Shown: positions 16,987-25,728, counted from the stretch's first letter. The stretch: 53,238 nt of DNA from Acidobacteriota bacterium (GCA_016213675.1 JACQZW010000038.1:1-53238), one strand, 5' to 3'. The notes: generated by a model not told the origin, from the letters alone. Program-made: numbers and translations.

Positions 16987-18083
16987 CGACTGTGGCCGGC
17001 CGTCCACGGCTACAGGCGCCGCCGCGCACGGCGATGGCCTCGATCGCCGCCGTCGGCCGGGCGTTCCCGCCCAACTACTACGATCAAGACACACTCCTCG
17101 CCGCCTTCCGCACCCACTGGGCGACCCGCCACTTCAACCTCGACCGGCTCGAGGCGCTGCACCGGAACGTGCTCGTCGGCGGCCGCCACCTGGCGCTGCC
17201 GATGGAGGACTACGCGAAGCTCACCGGCTTCGGCGCCGCCAACGGTGCGTGGATCGAGGTGGCGCAGGAGGTCGGCGAGGCCGCGGTACGCGCCGCCCTC
17301 GCCGAGGCCGGCCTGACCCCTGCCGACGTCGACGCGCTGTTCTTCGTCACCGTCACCGGCGTGGCCACCCCGTCGATCGATGCACGGCTGATCAACCGGC
17401 TCGGCTTGCCGGCGCGGGTCAAGCGGGTGCCGATCTTCGGCCTCGGCTGCGTCGGCGGCGCCGCCGGCCTGGCGCGCGCCGCGGACTACCTCAAGGCCTT
17501 CCCCGACCACGTGGCGGTGCTCCTCTCGGTCGAGCTGTGCTCGCTGACCCTGCAACGCGACGACCTCTCGGTGCCGAACCTCATCGCCTCGGGCCTGTTC
17601 GGCGACGGCGGTGCGGCGGTGGTGCTCGGCGGCCGGCGGCGGGACCTTCCCGGCCCGCGCGTGCTCGCGACCCGGTCGATCTTCTACCCCGACACCGAGG
17701 GCGTGATGGGCTGGGAGGTCACCGACGGCGGTTTCAAGATCGTGTTGTCGGCCGAGGTCCCTGACATGGCCCGTCGCTTCCTGAGGCACGACGTCGACGC
17801 GTTCCTCGCCGACCACGGGCTCACCCGCGACCGGATCTCCACCTGGGTCGCCCACCCCGGCGGTCCCAAGGTCCTGCTCGCGATGACCGAGGCGCTCGAG
17901 CTGCAGGAGGACGCGCTCGAGCCGGCCTGGCGCTCGCTCCGCGAGGTGGGCAACATGTCCTCCACCTCGGTGCTGCTGATCCTCCAGGACACCCTGCGCC
18001 GCCGTCCCGCCGCCGGCGGATACGGGGTCATCGTGGCGATGGGACCGGGCTTCTGCTCCGAGCTCGTGCTGGTGCGCTGGTGA
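16983..18083 (+). CDS. Type III polyketide synthase (chalcone synthase-like)
   Basis: This homodimeric-type ketosynthase is 366 residues from the GTG at 16983. It extends an acyl starter with malonyl-CoA and cyclises the chain to resorcinols or pyrones. The full Cys-His-Asn triad is visible: Cys156 in FGLGCVGGAAG, His291 in AHPGGPK and Asn324 in GNMSSTS. The C-terminal GPGFCSELVL matches the family GFGPG-type loop. The GTG overlaps the YceI stop codon (GTGA). ATG at 17034 would give 349 residues and is also reasonable. An ACP and an acyl-AMP ligase downstream suggest a fatty-acyl starter delivered by ACP instead of by CoA, which is uncommon for this class. The nearest known logic is the Streptomyces srsABC phenolic-lipid operon. 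Confidence 0.93.
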   Translation: MTTVAGRPRLQAPPRTAMASIAAVGRAFPPNYYDQDTLLAAFRTHWATRHFNLDRLEALHRNVLVGGRHLALPMEDYAKLTGFGAANGAWIEVAQEVGEAAVRAALAEAGLTPADVDALFFVTVTGVATPSIDARLINRLGLPARVKRVPIFGLGCVGGAAGLARAADYLKAFPDHVAVLLSVELCSLTLQRDDLSVPNLIASGLFGDGGAAVVLGGRRRDLPGPRVLATRSIFYPDTEGVMGWEVTDGGFKIVLSAEVPDMARRFLRHDVDAFLADHGLTRDRISTWVAHPGGPKVLLAMTEALELQEDALEPAWRSLREVGNMSSTSVLLILQDTLRRRPAAGGYGVIVAMGPGFCSELVLVRW

Positions 18084-18691
18084 GCGACTCCTACCCGGCC
18101 GCCGCCATCGAGGCGCTGACCGGCGCGCTGACGCCGAGTCGGCTCGCCTACCTGGCGCTCATCGGCCTGGTCGCCGTCGAGCGCCTGGTGGAGCTGGTCG
18201 TGTCCCGCCGCAACCTGGCGAGCGTCACCGCCCGCGGCGGCATGTTGGCCGATGCGCGCACGCTGAGGACGATGGCGACGTTCCAGACCGCGTTCCTGCT
18301 CGCCTGTCCGCTCGAGACGGTTCTCCTGCACCGGCCCTGGGTGCCCGTCCTGGGCGTGCCCATGCTCGTCGTGGTGGTGCTGGCGATGGCCCTGCGCTAC
18401 TGGGCCGTGACCACCCTCGGAGATCGGTGGAACGTGCGCATCGCGGTGGTCCCCGGCGAGCCGGCGGTCACGTCCGGCCCGTATCGCCTCGTCCGCCACC
18501 CCAACTACCTGGCCCTCGTCGTCGAGACCGTCGCGCTGCCGCTCGTCCACACCGCGTGGTTGACGGCGGCGCTCGGCCTGACCGGCCTCGTCCCGCTGCT
18601 CGCGCGCCGCATCCGTCACGAGGAGGCGGCGCTGGCCCGGCACACCGACTGGTCGACGGCCATGGCCGGACGCGGCAGGCTGTTGCCATGA
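18080..18691 (+). CDS. ICMT-like membrane methyltransferase
   Basis: This 203-residue membrane protein of the isoprenylcysteine carboxyl methyltransferase family has about four to five hydrophobic segments. The SAM-binding C-terminal signature is clear: GPYRLVRHPNYLAL and then a final RIRHEEAAL. In the Streptomyces srs operon the homologous SrsB O-methylates alkylresorcinols made by the adjacent type III synthase. The same task is the best guess here. It starts with GTG overlapping the synthase stop (GTGA) and ends with an ATGA overlap into the ACP gene, so the three are translationally coupled. Confidence 0.88.
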   Translation: MSDSYPAAAIEALTGALTPSRLAYLALIGLVAVERLVELVVSRRNLASVTARGGMLADARTLRTMATFQTAFLLACPLETVLLHRPWVPVLGVPMLVVVVLAMALRYWAVTTLGDRWNVRIAVVPGEPAVTSGPYRLVRHPNYLALVVETVALPLVHTAWLTAALGLTGLVPLLARRIRHEEAALARHTDWSTAMAGRGRLLP

Positions 18692-18987
18692 CCGATGCCG
18701 CAATCCTCGCCGGGATCGCCGACGTGGCACGCGAGCACCTGGAATGGCCGGGGCCGGTGCGGCCCGAGATGCGGCTGGTCGAGGAGCTCCGCCTCGACTC
18801 GATCAAGCTGCTCACCCTCGCCATCGAGCTCGAGAACCGCTTCCGAATCCGCCTCGACGAGGAGGACGAGAGCGCGATCGTGACGGTCGGCGATCTGGTG
18901 GCGGCGATCAGGAGGAGGCTGGTGGACCGTGGACCGTGGACCGCGGACCGTGGCCCGGAGGGCCTCGATCCGGAGGGGAGCCGGTGA
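18688..18987 (+). CDS. Acyl carrier protein
   Basis: This 99-residue carrier protein has the four-helix ACP pattern in residues 1-80. The 4'-phosphopantetheine attachment site is Ser38 in LRLDSIKLL, where most fatty-acid ACPs have DSL. It presumably carries the acyl chain loaded by the downstream acyl-AMP ligase. The C-terminus is odd: residues about 79-99 are encoded partly by a run of GGACCGT heptanucleotide repeats and look like an unstructured tail added by repeat expansion. ATGA and GTGA overlaps join it to both neighbours. Confidence 0.9.
   Translation: MTDAAILAGIADVAREHLEWPGPVRPEMRLVEELRLDSIKLLTLAIELENRFRIRLDEEDESAIVTVGDLVAAIRRRLVDRGPWTADRGPEGLDPEGSR
18924..18951 (+). repeat. In-frame heptanucleotide repeat inside the ACP gene
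   Basis: Four GGACCGT-type units (the third ends in C) followed by a degenerate unit encode part of the ACP tail. Three units make 21 nt, so copy-number changes that are not multiples of three would shift the frame and the overlap with the next gene. Confidence 0.8.
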
Positions 18988-20783
18988 CGTCGAGCACCGG
19001 CGAGAGCGCGCGGCACCCGGTGCGCGAGAACGAACCTGGGACGGTGGTCGGGCTGCTCGAGCGGGCGTCGGGGCACCCCGAGGTTGGCGTCCGCTTCGTC
19101 GACCGCGCCGAGCGCGAGACGTGGCAGTCGTGGGCCGCGGTCCGGGAGCGCGCCCTCGCGGTGTGCGGCGGCCTCCAGGCGATCGGGATCGAGCCCGGCC
19201 AGACCGTCGCCCTCGTCTTCCCGACCGGCGTCGCCTTCCTCGAGGCGTTCTTCGGCGCGATGCTGGCCGGCGCCGTCCCGGTCCCGCTCTACCCGCCGGC
19301 CCGCCTCGGCCGCCTCGACGAGTACCACGCGCGCACCGCGGCGATGCTCGTCGCCGCCCGCGCCCGGATCGTCCTCGCGGACACCAGAGTGCGCCGGATC
19401 CTCGGCTCGACGGTGCTCGCCGCCCGCCCGCCGCTCGGCTGCCGCGAGCTCGACGACCTCCCTGTGACGCCGCCGACCCCAGTCGCAGTCGGCCCCGACG
19501 ACCTCGCCCTGGTGCAGTTCTCCTCCGGCACCACGGTGGACCCCAAGCCGGTCGCGCTCGCCCACCGGGCGCTGGTCGCCCAGGCGCGGGCAATCAACTC
19601 GTTCTGGCCCGACCGCAGCGACACCCGGCACAGCGGCGTGAGCTGGCTGCCGCTCTACCACGACATGGGCCTGATCGGCTGCATCCTGCCCGCCATCGAG
19701 CGCCCCGGCCCGCTCACCCTGATCCCGCCCGAGGACTTCATCACCCGGCCGGCGCTGTGGCTGCGGGCGATCTCGCGCCATCGCGCCACGCTGTCGGCGG
19801 CGCCCAACTTCGCCTACGCCCTGTGCACCCGCAAGATCCGCGACGAGGAGATGGACGGCGTCGACCTGTCGTGCTGGCAGGTGGCGATCAACGGCGCCGA
19901 GACGGTCGTCCCCGAGGTGGTGCGCGGCTTCACCCGGCGCTTCGCCCGCTGGGGCCTGCGCCCGGAGGCGGTGACGCCGGTCTACGGCCTGTCCGAGGCG
20001 GCCCTGGCGGTGACGTTCTCCGACCCGTGGCGGCCGTTCGGGACGAAGAGCTTCGACCGCGCCGAGCTGGCCCGCGGACGCGCGGTGCCTGCCGGCGACG
20101 GGCTCGAGCTGGCCGCACTCGGTGGTCCCGTGGCCGGCTTCGAGGTGGCCGTCACCCGTTTCGGCCGGCCGGCCGCGGCCGGCGAGGTCGGGCGCGTGCT
20201 GGTGCGCGGGCCATCGCTCATGACCGGGTACCTCGGCCGCCCCGCCGCGACCGCCCGCGCCGTCTCCGGCGGCTGGCTCGACACCGGCGACCGCGGCTTC
20301 CTCATCGACGGCGAGCTCTACCTGACCGGGCGCGACAAGGACATCCTCATCGTCAACGGCGCGAACCACGCCCCCGAGGAGCTCGAGCGGGCCGCCGAGG
20401 CGGCGCCAGGCGCCCGTCCGGGCTGCGCCGTGGCGGTCGCGCTGCCGGCCGGCGAGGACGGCACCGAGGGCGTGCTCCTCCTCGTCGAGGCGGCCCGCGA
20501 GGCGTCGGCCGCGGACCGCGCGGCGCTGCCCGAGCGGTGCGCCGAACGGGTGGTGGCGGCGACCGGGGTGCGGCCGTCGCAGGTCGCCGTGCTCGCGGCG
20601 GGAACGCTGCCCCGCACCTCGTCGGGCAAGCTGCGCCGGCAGGCCGCCCTCCGGCAGTTCCTCGACGGCTCGCTGCGTCCCCCGCGCCGCGTCACCCCGG
20701 CCTACCTCGCCGGCGCGCTGGCGCGCTCCTCGCTCGCCTACCTGCGCGCCCGGATCGCCGGGAGCGGCTCCGACGATGCCTGA
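18984..20783 (+). CDS. Fatty acyl-AMP ligase (FAAL-like adenylation enzyme)
   Basis: This 599-residue ANL-superfamily enzyme activates a carboxylic acid with ATP and passes it to a carrier protein. Motifs in order are VQFSSGTTVDPKP (phosphate loop), SWLPLYHDMGLIG, YGLSEAALAVTF, WLDTGDRGFL, GRDKDILIVNGANHAPEELE and, near the end, the catalytic Lys in LPRTSSGKLRR. YGLSEAAL, the HDMGLIG block and the KDILIVNGxNH block are typical of long-chain fatty acyl-AMP ligases, not of acyl-CoA synthetases, so transfer to the adjacent ACP is expected. The GTG start overlaps the ACP stop (GTGA). Chain length cannot be read from sequence. Confidence 0.9.
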   Translation: MTSSTGESARHPVRENEPGTVVGLLERASGHPEVGVRFVDRAERETWQSWAAVRERALAVCGGLQAIGIEPGQTVALVFPTGVAFLEAFFGAMLAGAVPVPLYPPARLGRLDEYHARTAAMLVAARARIVLADTRVRRILGSTVLAARPPLGCRELDDLPVTPPTPVAVGPDDLALVQFSSGTTVDPKPVALAHRALVAQARAINSFWPDRSDTRHSGVSWLPLYHDMGLIGCILPAIERPGPLTLIPPEDFITRPALWLRAISRHRATLSAAPNFAYALCTRKIRDEEMDGVDLSCWQVAINGAETVVPEVVRGFTRRFARWGLRPEAVTPVYGLSEAALAVTFSDPWRPFGTKSFDRAELARGRAVPAGDGLELAALGGPVAGFEVAVTRFGRPAAAGEVGRVLVRGPSLMTGYLGRPAATARAVSGGWLDTGDRGFLIDGELYLTGRDKDILIVNGANHAPEELERAAEAAPGARPGCAVAVALPAGEDGTEGVLLLVEAAREASAADRAALPERCAERVVAATGVRPSQVAVLAAGTLPRTSSGKLRRQAALRQFLDGSLRPPRRVTPAYLAGALARSSLAYLRARIAGSGSDDA

Positions 20784-21915
20784 GCGCGACCTCGTGGTGG
20801 TGGGCGGCGGTCCCGCCGGCCTCGCCGTGGCCATCCGCGCCCGGCTGGCCGGCCTGTCGGTCACCGTCGTCGACCGCGGCCGGCCGCCCCTCGACCACGC
20901 TTGCGGCGAGGGCCTGCTCCCCGACACCGTCGGCCGGCTCGCGGCGCTCGGGATCGATCCCGGCGCGACCGGCGGAGTCCCCTTCTTCGGCATCCGCTAC
21001 GTGTGCGGCGAGCTCACCGCCGAGGGCCGCTTTGCCGGACCGCCGGCGTGGGGCATCCGGCGCACCACGCTGCACGACGCGCTCGCCCGGCGCGCCACAG
21101 CGCTCGGCGCCGAGCTGCGCTGGGGCACGACCGCCCGCGGCCTCGCCCCGGACGGCATCGCCCTCGGCGGCGGGACGCTGGCCGCGCGCCTCGTCGTCGG
21201 CGCCGACGGCCGTCACTCGGCGGTCCGGCGGTGGGCCGGGCTCGAGGGCACCCCGGCGCGGCGCGACCGCCACGCGGTGCGCCGCCACCTCGGCGTCAGG
21301 CCGTGGACCGACCTCGTCGAGGTGACCTGGGCCGAGCAGGCCGAGGCGTACGTCACGCCGGTCGGCGACCGGCAGGTCAGTGTGGCCCTGATCTGGAACG
21401 GCGGCCCCTCGGGCTTCGACACCTTGCTGCGGCGATTCCCGCGCCTGGCCGCGCGGCTCGCTGGCGCCCCGATCGAGTCCCGCGACCGCGGCGCCTCGCG
21501 GCTCGGCGCCCGTCCCCGCGCGCTGCACACCGGGCGGGTCGCCCTGGTCGGGGACGCCGCTGGCGGAATCGACCCGATCTCCGGCGAGGGCGTCAGCCTC
21601 GCGTTCCGGGGCGCCGACGCGCTCGTCGCGGCCGTGGTGGCCGGCGACCTCGAACGCTACGAGCGGGCCAGCCGGCGCTTCGTCCGCGCCCCGCGGTTCC
21701 TCGCCGCCACCCTGCTCCTGCTCGAGCGGAGCGCGCGGTTGCGCCGCGGCGCGGTGGCCGCGCTGGCGGCCGATCCCGCGCTGTTCTCCCGCCTGCTCGC
21801 GTTCCACACCGGCGAGCTGGCGCCGTGGCGGCTCGGCCTCGGCGCGACGGCGCGGCTTGTCGCCCGCTCGCTCGCCGGCGCCCCGGCGGGCACGGAGGCT
21901 CCGAGTGCGGCGTGA
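20776..21915 (+). CDS. FAD-dependent oxidoreductase (geranylgeranyl reductase / hydroxylase type)
   Basis: This 379-residue flavoprotein has the three FAD motifs of the group A monooxygenase and geranylgeranyl-reductase fold: VVVGGGPAGLA at the N-terminus, VGADGRHSAVRR near residue 140, and VALVGDAAGGIDPISGEG near 260. It could hydroxylate an aromatic ring, as SrsC does in the Streptomyces phenolic-lipid operon, giving a quinol or quinone, or reduce double bonds of the chain. The CGEGLLP block near residue 37 is seen in reductase-like members, so both roles stay open. It overlaps the ligase gene by 8 bp. Confidence 0.85.
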   Translation: MPERDLVVVGGGPAGLAVAIRARLAGLSVTVVDRGRPPLDHACGEGLLPDTVGRLAALGIDPGATGGVPFFGIRYVCGELTAEGRFAGPPAWGIRRTTLHDALARRATALGAELRWGTTARGLAPDGIALGGGTLAARLVVGADGRHSAVRRWAGLEGTPARRDRHAVRRHLGVRPWTDLVEVTWAEQAEAYVTPVGDRQVSVALIWNGGPSGFDTLLRRFPRLAARLAGAPIESRDRGASRLGARPRALHTGRVALVGDAAGGIDPISGEGVSLAFRGADALVAAVVAGDLERYERASRRFVRAPRFLAATLLLLERSARLRRGAVAALAADPALFSRLLAFHTGELAPWRLGLGATARLVARSLAGAPAGTEAPSAA

Positions 21916-24106
21916 GTCGGCGGCGCTGCGGCGCGCGGCGGCGCTCGTGCTCCTGGCGCTCGTGCCGGTGGCGGCGTACCTCGCGCGCGGCGTCGTCATC
22001 GACAACCGGCTCGAGCGGTGGATCGCCCCCGGCACCGCCGACGAGCGCCGCTACGCCACCTTCCGCGACACCTTCGGCAGCGACGAGTTCGTCGTCGTCG
22101 CCGTCTCCGGCCGACCGCTGTTCGAGCCGGAGGCGGTCCGCCTGCTCGGCGACTGCCTGGCACGGCTCGAGGCGGTCGAGGGCGTCGTCCGCGTCCAGGG
22201 GCTGCCCCAGGTCTACCGCGACCTGTTCGGCGGCGAGGACCTCGCGGAGCTCGAGCGCGAGATGACCTCGACGCCGTTCTACACCGGGCTCCTGCTGTCG
22301 GAGGACCGCGCCACGACCGCGCTCCTCCTCGAGGTGACACCCGGCGACGGGCCGGCGGCGCGTCGACGGCTCGTCGACGGCATCCGCGCCGGCACCGCGC
22401 CGCTGTCCGAGGCGGGGTTCCGCGTCGCACTCGTCGGCTCGACGGTCCTCATCACCGCCATCGACGAGCTCTCCGCCCGCGAGGCGAGGCTGACCTTCCC
22501 CCTCGCCGTGCTCGGCTCGCTGATCGTCCTCGCCGTCCTGCTCCGCTCGCCGCGCGCGATGGCGGCGGTCGCCGGCTCGTCCGCGGTCGCGGTGGTGCTC
22601 GCCATCGGGCTGGTCGCGGCGGTCGGCGGCTCGCTCAACATGCTCACTGCCGCCCTGCCCGCCCTGCTCTGGGTGCTCTCGCTGTCGTACGGCGTCCACG
22701 TCGTCAGCCGGGTCCGACGACTGCAGGCCTCCCTTCCGCGTCCCGAGGCGCTCCGGCAGGCGCTCGCCGAGACGCGTACCGGCGTGACGTTCTCCGCCGT
22801 CACGACGATGCTCGGGTTCCTCTCCCTGCTGGTCGCGGCGATGCCGCCGGTGCGCGAGCTCGGCGTGTTCGGCGCGGCCGGCATCGCCATCGCCCTCGCC
22901 GTCAGCCTGACCGTCGCGCCGCTGCTCGCCGAGGTGCTGCGCGTGCCGCCGGCGAAGCTGCCGGCTGCAGCACATGCGCGACGCCGGCAGCCCTTCCCGC
23001 TGCGCCACCCCCGGGCCGTCCTGGTCGCCGGCGGGACGCTGGCCGCGCTGGCGCTCGCGAGCGTCCCGTGGATCCGCCTGGAGTCCAACCCGCTGGCGTT
23101 CCTGCCGGCCGACCACGAGGTGGCGCGCGACTACGCCTGGGTCGGCGAGCGGGTGGCCGGCTTCTACACCGCCGAGGCCGTCGTCACGCTGCCGGCGCCG
23201 TGGACCGACCCCGCCGTGTGGCCCATGCTCGACGGCGTGGCCAGCACCCTCGGCGAGTCGCCGATCGTCTCCCGGGTCGTCACCCCGCTCGACCTGCTGC
23301 GCAAGCTCGAGCAGTGGGACTCGGGCTTCGACCCGGCCGCCTACCGCCTGCCGGCCGACCGCGCCGCCGCCGAGCGGCTCGTCGCCCAGCTCGACCCGCG
23401 CGGCCGGGCCGTCCTCGCCGGCCTGGTCGCGCCGTCGGGGCGCGAGGTGCGGCTGTCGGCGATCGTCCGGGAGATGGACGAGGGGCAGTTCCTCGACCTC
23501 GTCCGCGACGCCCGCGCCGCCCTCGGCCGGCTACCCGCCGGCACCGACGGCTACGTCACCGGCCAGGTGCTCCGTCTCGTCGGCGCGCAGCAGGGGCTGA
23601 TCGCCACGCAGCTCCGCAGCCTCGGCCTCGCCTTCGCGGTGATCTTCGCGGCGATCTTCGTCGGCCTGCGCTCGTGGCGCCTCACGCTCGTCGCGATCCC
23701 GCCGAACGTCGTGCCGGTCGCCGTCATGTTCGCCGCGATGGCGTGGCTCGCGATCCCCCTCGACGCCGGGACGGTCATGGTGGCGAGCGTCTCGCTCGGC
23801 ATCGCGGTCGACAACACGATCCACCTCCTCGTCGAGGCCCGGCGGGCGCAGGCGCGCGGCCTCGGCGGCGCGGCCGCCGCCGGCGAGGCGCTGCACCTGG
23901 TCGCCCCGGCCATCGCGGCGGCCACCGCCGCCGCCGGCACCGGGTTCGCCGCGCTCACCCTGTCGGCGTTCTTGCCGATCCGCTACTTCGGCCTGCTCGC
24001 CGCCGTGATGATGGCGGTCGGCCTCGCCTCGCACCTGCTCGTCACCCCGGCGATCCTCGCGCTCGGCGTCCGGCGCGCCGGGGCACCCGCGGAGGCGTCA
24101 TCGTGA
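21905..24106 (+). CDS. MMPL/RND family lipid transporter
   Basis: This 733-residue protein has the duplicated RND plan: one membrane helix, a periplasmic loop, then a block of about five helices, all repeated once. The first half covers about 1-340 and the second about 375-725. The helix-4 to helix-5 regions (LSLSYGVHVVSR and VSLGIAVDNTIHLLVEARRA) match the MMPL/HpnN group that moves lipids such as mycolates, hopanoids or polyketide lipids, not drug-efflux RNDs. It probably exports or relocates the operon product. GTG at 21905 overlaps the oxidoreductase end by 11 bp. An upstream start is possible but would enlarge the overlap. Confidence 0.88.
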   Translation: MRRESAALRRAAALVLLALVPVAAYLARGVVIDNRLERWIAPGTADERRYATFRDTFGSDEFVVVAVSGRPLFEPEAVRLLGDCLARLEAVEGVVRVQGLPQVYRDLFGGEDLAELEREMTSTPFYTGLLLSEDRATTALLLEVTPGDGPAARRRLVDGIRAGTAPLSEAGFRVALVGSTVLITAIDELSAREARLTFPLAVLGSLIVLAVLLRSPRAMAAVAGSSAVAVVLAIGLVAAVGGSLNMLTAALPALLWVLSLSYGVHVVSRVRRLQASLPRPEALRQALAETRTGVTFSAVTTMLGFLSLLVAAMPPVRELGVFGAAGIAIALAVSLTVAPLLAEVLRVPPAKLPAAAHARRRQPFPLRHPRAVLVAGGTLAALALASVPWIRLESNPLAFLPADHEVARDYAWVGERVAGFYTAEAVVTLPAPWTDPAVWPMLDGVASTLGESPIVSRVVTPLDLLRKLEQWDSGFDPAAYRLPADRAAAERLVAQLDPRGRAVLAGLVAPSGREVRLSAIVREMDEGQFLDLVRDARAALGRLPAGTDGYVTGQVLRLVGAQQGLIATQLRSLGLAFAVIFAAIFVGLRSWRLTLVAIPPNVVPVAVMFAAMAWLAIPLDAGTVMVASVSLGIAVDNTIHLLVEARRAQARGLGGAAAAGEALHLVAPAIAAATAAAGTGFAALTLSAFLPIRYFGLLAAVMMAVGLASHLLVTPAILALGVRRAGAPAEASS

Positions 24107-24819
24107 TCCCATCGGCCCTGCTCGCCTTCGCCCTGCTCGCCTCCGCGCCGCCGGCGGCCGACCACGCCGCGGTGGAACGCGCCGTCGCCGCCGCCGAGCG
24201 CCGCTGGGACGCCGACGCCGCCGTCGTCGCCCTCAACCAGGCCCGCTCGCTCGCCCGCTCGGCGCCGTCGCCGGCCGCCGCGGCGCTCCACCTGCGCGCC
24301 GGCCTCCTCGCCGCCGAGCTGCTCCGCGTCCGCTACGAGCAGACCCCGCCGCGGGAGTCGGTCGCCCGCGAGACGCTCGGCGCGCAGATCGACGCCATCG
24401 CCGGCGAGGCGCTCGTCCTCGTCGAGGCCGGGAAGCCGACCTCGGAGCGCTACCGGATCGAGGCGGACCTGGTCGCGACGCTGATCCGCTCGGACTTCCG
24501 CGCCAAGAAGCACGAGGCGCGCCTCAAGGCCGCCATCGCCCGTGCCCGCGAGCTCGACCCGAAGAACGCCCGCGCCCTTGTCACCGCCGCCAAGCCGTTC
24601 ATCTTCGCCCCGCCCGAGCACGGCCGCGACCTCGCCGCCGGCATCGCGCTCCTCGACCAGGCGCTCGCCCTCGACGCCAAGCTGGAGCCAGCCCTGCTGC
24701 TCCGCGCCCACGCCCGCGCCGCCCTCGGCGACGGCGCCGCCGCCGAGTCCGACTGGCGCGCCGCCCTCGCCCTCAACCCCGACTGCGCCCCCGCCCGCGG
24801 CGCCCTCGCCCCGCGCTGA
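24103..24819 (+). CDS. TPR-containing secreted protein, last gene of the operon
   Basis: This 238-residue, very Ala-rich protein has a short signal-like N-terminus (IPSALLAFALLASAPPAA) and helical repeats. The last two (about 160-235, with AIARARELDPKNARAL and QALALDAKLEPALLLRAHAR) are clear TPRs. No enzymatic motif is visible. It starts with GTG overlapping the transporter stop (GTGA), so it belongs to the operon. It may serve as a periplasmic scaffold or lipid-transport accessory. A GC-rich repeat follows 24 bp after the stop codon and could end the transcript. Confidence 0.75.
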   Translation: MIPSALLAFALLASAPPAADHAAVERAVAAAERRWDADAAVVALNQARSLARSAPSPAAAALHLRAGLLAAELLRVRYEQTPPRESVARETLGAQIDAIAGEALVLVEAGKPTSERYRIEADLVATLIRSDFRAKKHEARLKAAIARARELDPKNARALVTAAKPFIFAPPEHGRDLAAGIALLDQALALDAKLEPALLLRAHARAALGDGAAAESDWRAALALNPDCAPARGALAPR

Positions 24820-24842
24820 CCCGCGGGTCACGGCCATCCAGG

Positions 24843-24876
24843 CTTGGAGAACGGCCGGCCACGGCCGGCCGCTACA
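24843..24876 (+). repeat. REP-like palindromic repeat, copy 1
   Basis: CTTGGAGAAC, a GGCCGGCC palindromic core and GCTACA match two other copies at 26345-26384 and 28690-28724 in the same orientation. The core folds into a GC hairpin. Confidence 0.8.
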
Positions 24877-24910
24877 TCGCCTTCCAGTGTCGTTCGGGTG
24901 GGCGGGGGCC

Positions 24911-24945
24911 GGGCCACGGGCCACGGACCACGGGCCGCGGGCCAC
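24911..24945 (+). repeat. Heptanucleotide array (GGGCCAC units)
   Basis: Five consecutive 7-nt units of the form GG(G/A)CC(A/G)C fill the gap before the DUF3788 gene. The unit is related to that inside the ACP gene. The 24820-24952 gap holds only this and the REP-like repeat. Confidence 0.85.
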
Positions 24946-24952
24946 GTTCTTC

Positions 24953-25369
24953 TCAGGCCATCTTCGCGGCGACGAGCTCCTCGACGACCGCCGCGTCGTC
25001 CTCGGCGGCGACCTCGACGCGGATGCCGCGGCCCTCGGCGTAGCGGGGCGCCGCCTCGACGAGCGCCGCAGCGCGCGCCGACAGCCCGCGCCCGAGCGCC
25101 GCGGCGACCGCCTTCTCGCCGAGCACCACGCCCGCGATAAAGCCGCCGGTCTGGGGCGTCAGGTAGAGCACGACGCGGTCCTTCCGCTTGAGCCGCAGCG
25201 ACCAGCCGTACTTTGCACCGGTGAAGCCCCATTCCTCGGTGATCGGCGGGTAGCTCTTGCCGAGGTGCGTCACGAGCCGGGACCACAGCGGCGCGGAGTC
25301 GGCCAGGACGCCCGTCAGCTCTGCAGCCTCGGGTCGATGGCCCTTGTCGTCGAACGCGCTCAACGCCAT
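24953..25369 (-). CDS. DUF3788 family protein
   Basis: This 138-residue soluble protein resembles the DUF3788 group in its central pattern (WGFTGAKYGWSLRLKRKDRVVLYLTP) and the following helix with VVLGEKAVAAAL. These small bacterial proteins share a fold with activity- or ligand-binding DUF1801/YdhG-like proteins, and no function is established. ATG at 25369 was chosen because the family N-terminus (MALSAFDDKGHRP) starts there and a GGGAGGCCAGAC ribosome-binding region precedes it. It is the last of three small minus-strand genes. Confidence 0.75.
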   Translation of the reverse strand: MALSAFDDKGHRPEAAELTGVLADSAPLWSRLVTHLGKSYPPITEEWGFTGAKYGWSLRLKRKDRVVLYLTPQTGGFIAGVVLGEKAVAAALGRGLSARAAALVEAAPRYAEGRGIRVEVAAEDDAAVVEELVAAKMA

Positions 25370-25431
25370 GTCTGGCCTCCCCTCACGTCGCTGCGCACGG
25401 CTCGCCGCCCACCGGCCCCGGGCCTCGGGCG

Positions 25432-25728
25432 TCAGAAGTCGGCGTGGATCCCCGTGTGCTCCTCCGACCCGCACCCCCGGCACCGGGAGACGATGCGGGG
25501 AAAGCCCACCGACACGCGCATCCGACCGCCGCACGCGGCGCACGACGGTCTCGCCCGGAGCATGAAGATCGCGATCGGCACCGCGCCGATCAGCAGGGCG
25601 AGGAACGGCAGGAACGGACTGGATGGAAGCAGTCGGAGCCGCGCGAGCACGAGGACGGCCGCCAGCGCGGCCAGCCACGACCACGTCGCCACCCGCCTGA
25701 GTCGGTGCACGTACGCGGTCGAATTCAC
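25432..25728 (-). CDS. Small membrane protein with C-terminal zinc ribbon
   Basis: This predicted protein of 98 residues has two hydrophobic helices (about 15-32 and 38-58) and then a compact C-x2-C ... C-x2-C module (CAACGG and CRGCGS) that should bind one zinc on the cytoplasmic side. No family name is recognised. The start is uncertain. GTG at 25728 is the most plausible in-frame start since the upstream ATG is in another frame. The gene sits between two small DUF genes on the same strand. Confidence 0.55.
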   Translation of the reverse strand: MNSTAYVHRLRRVATWSWLAALAAVLVLARLRLLPSSPFLPFLALLIGAVPIAIFMLRARPSCAACGGRMRVSVGFPRIVSRCRGCGSEEHTGIHADF

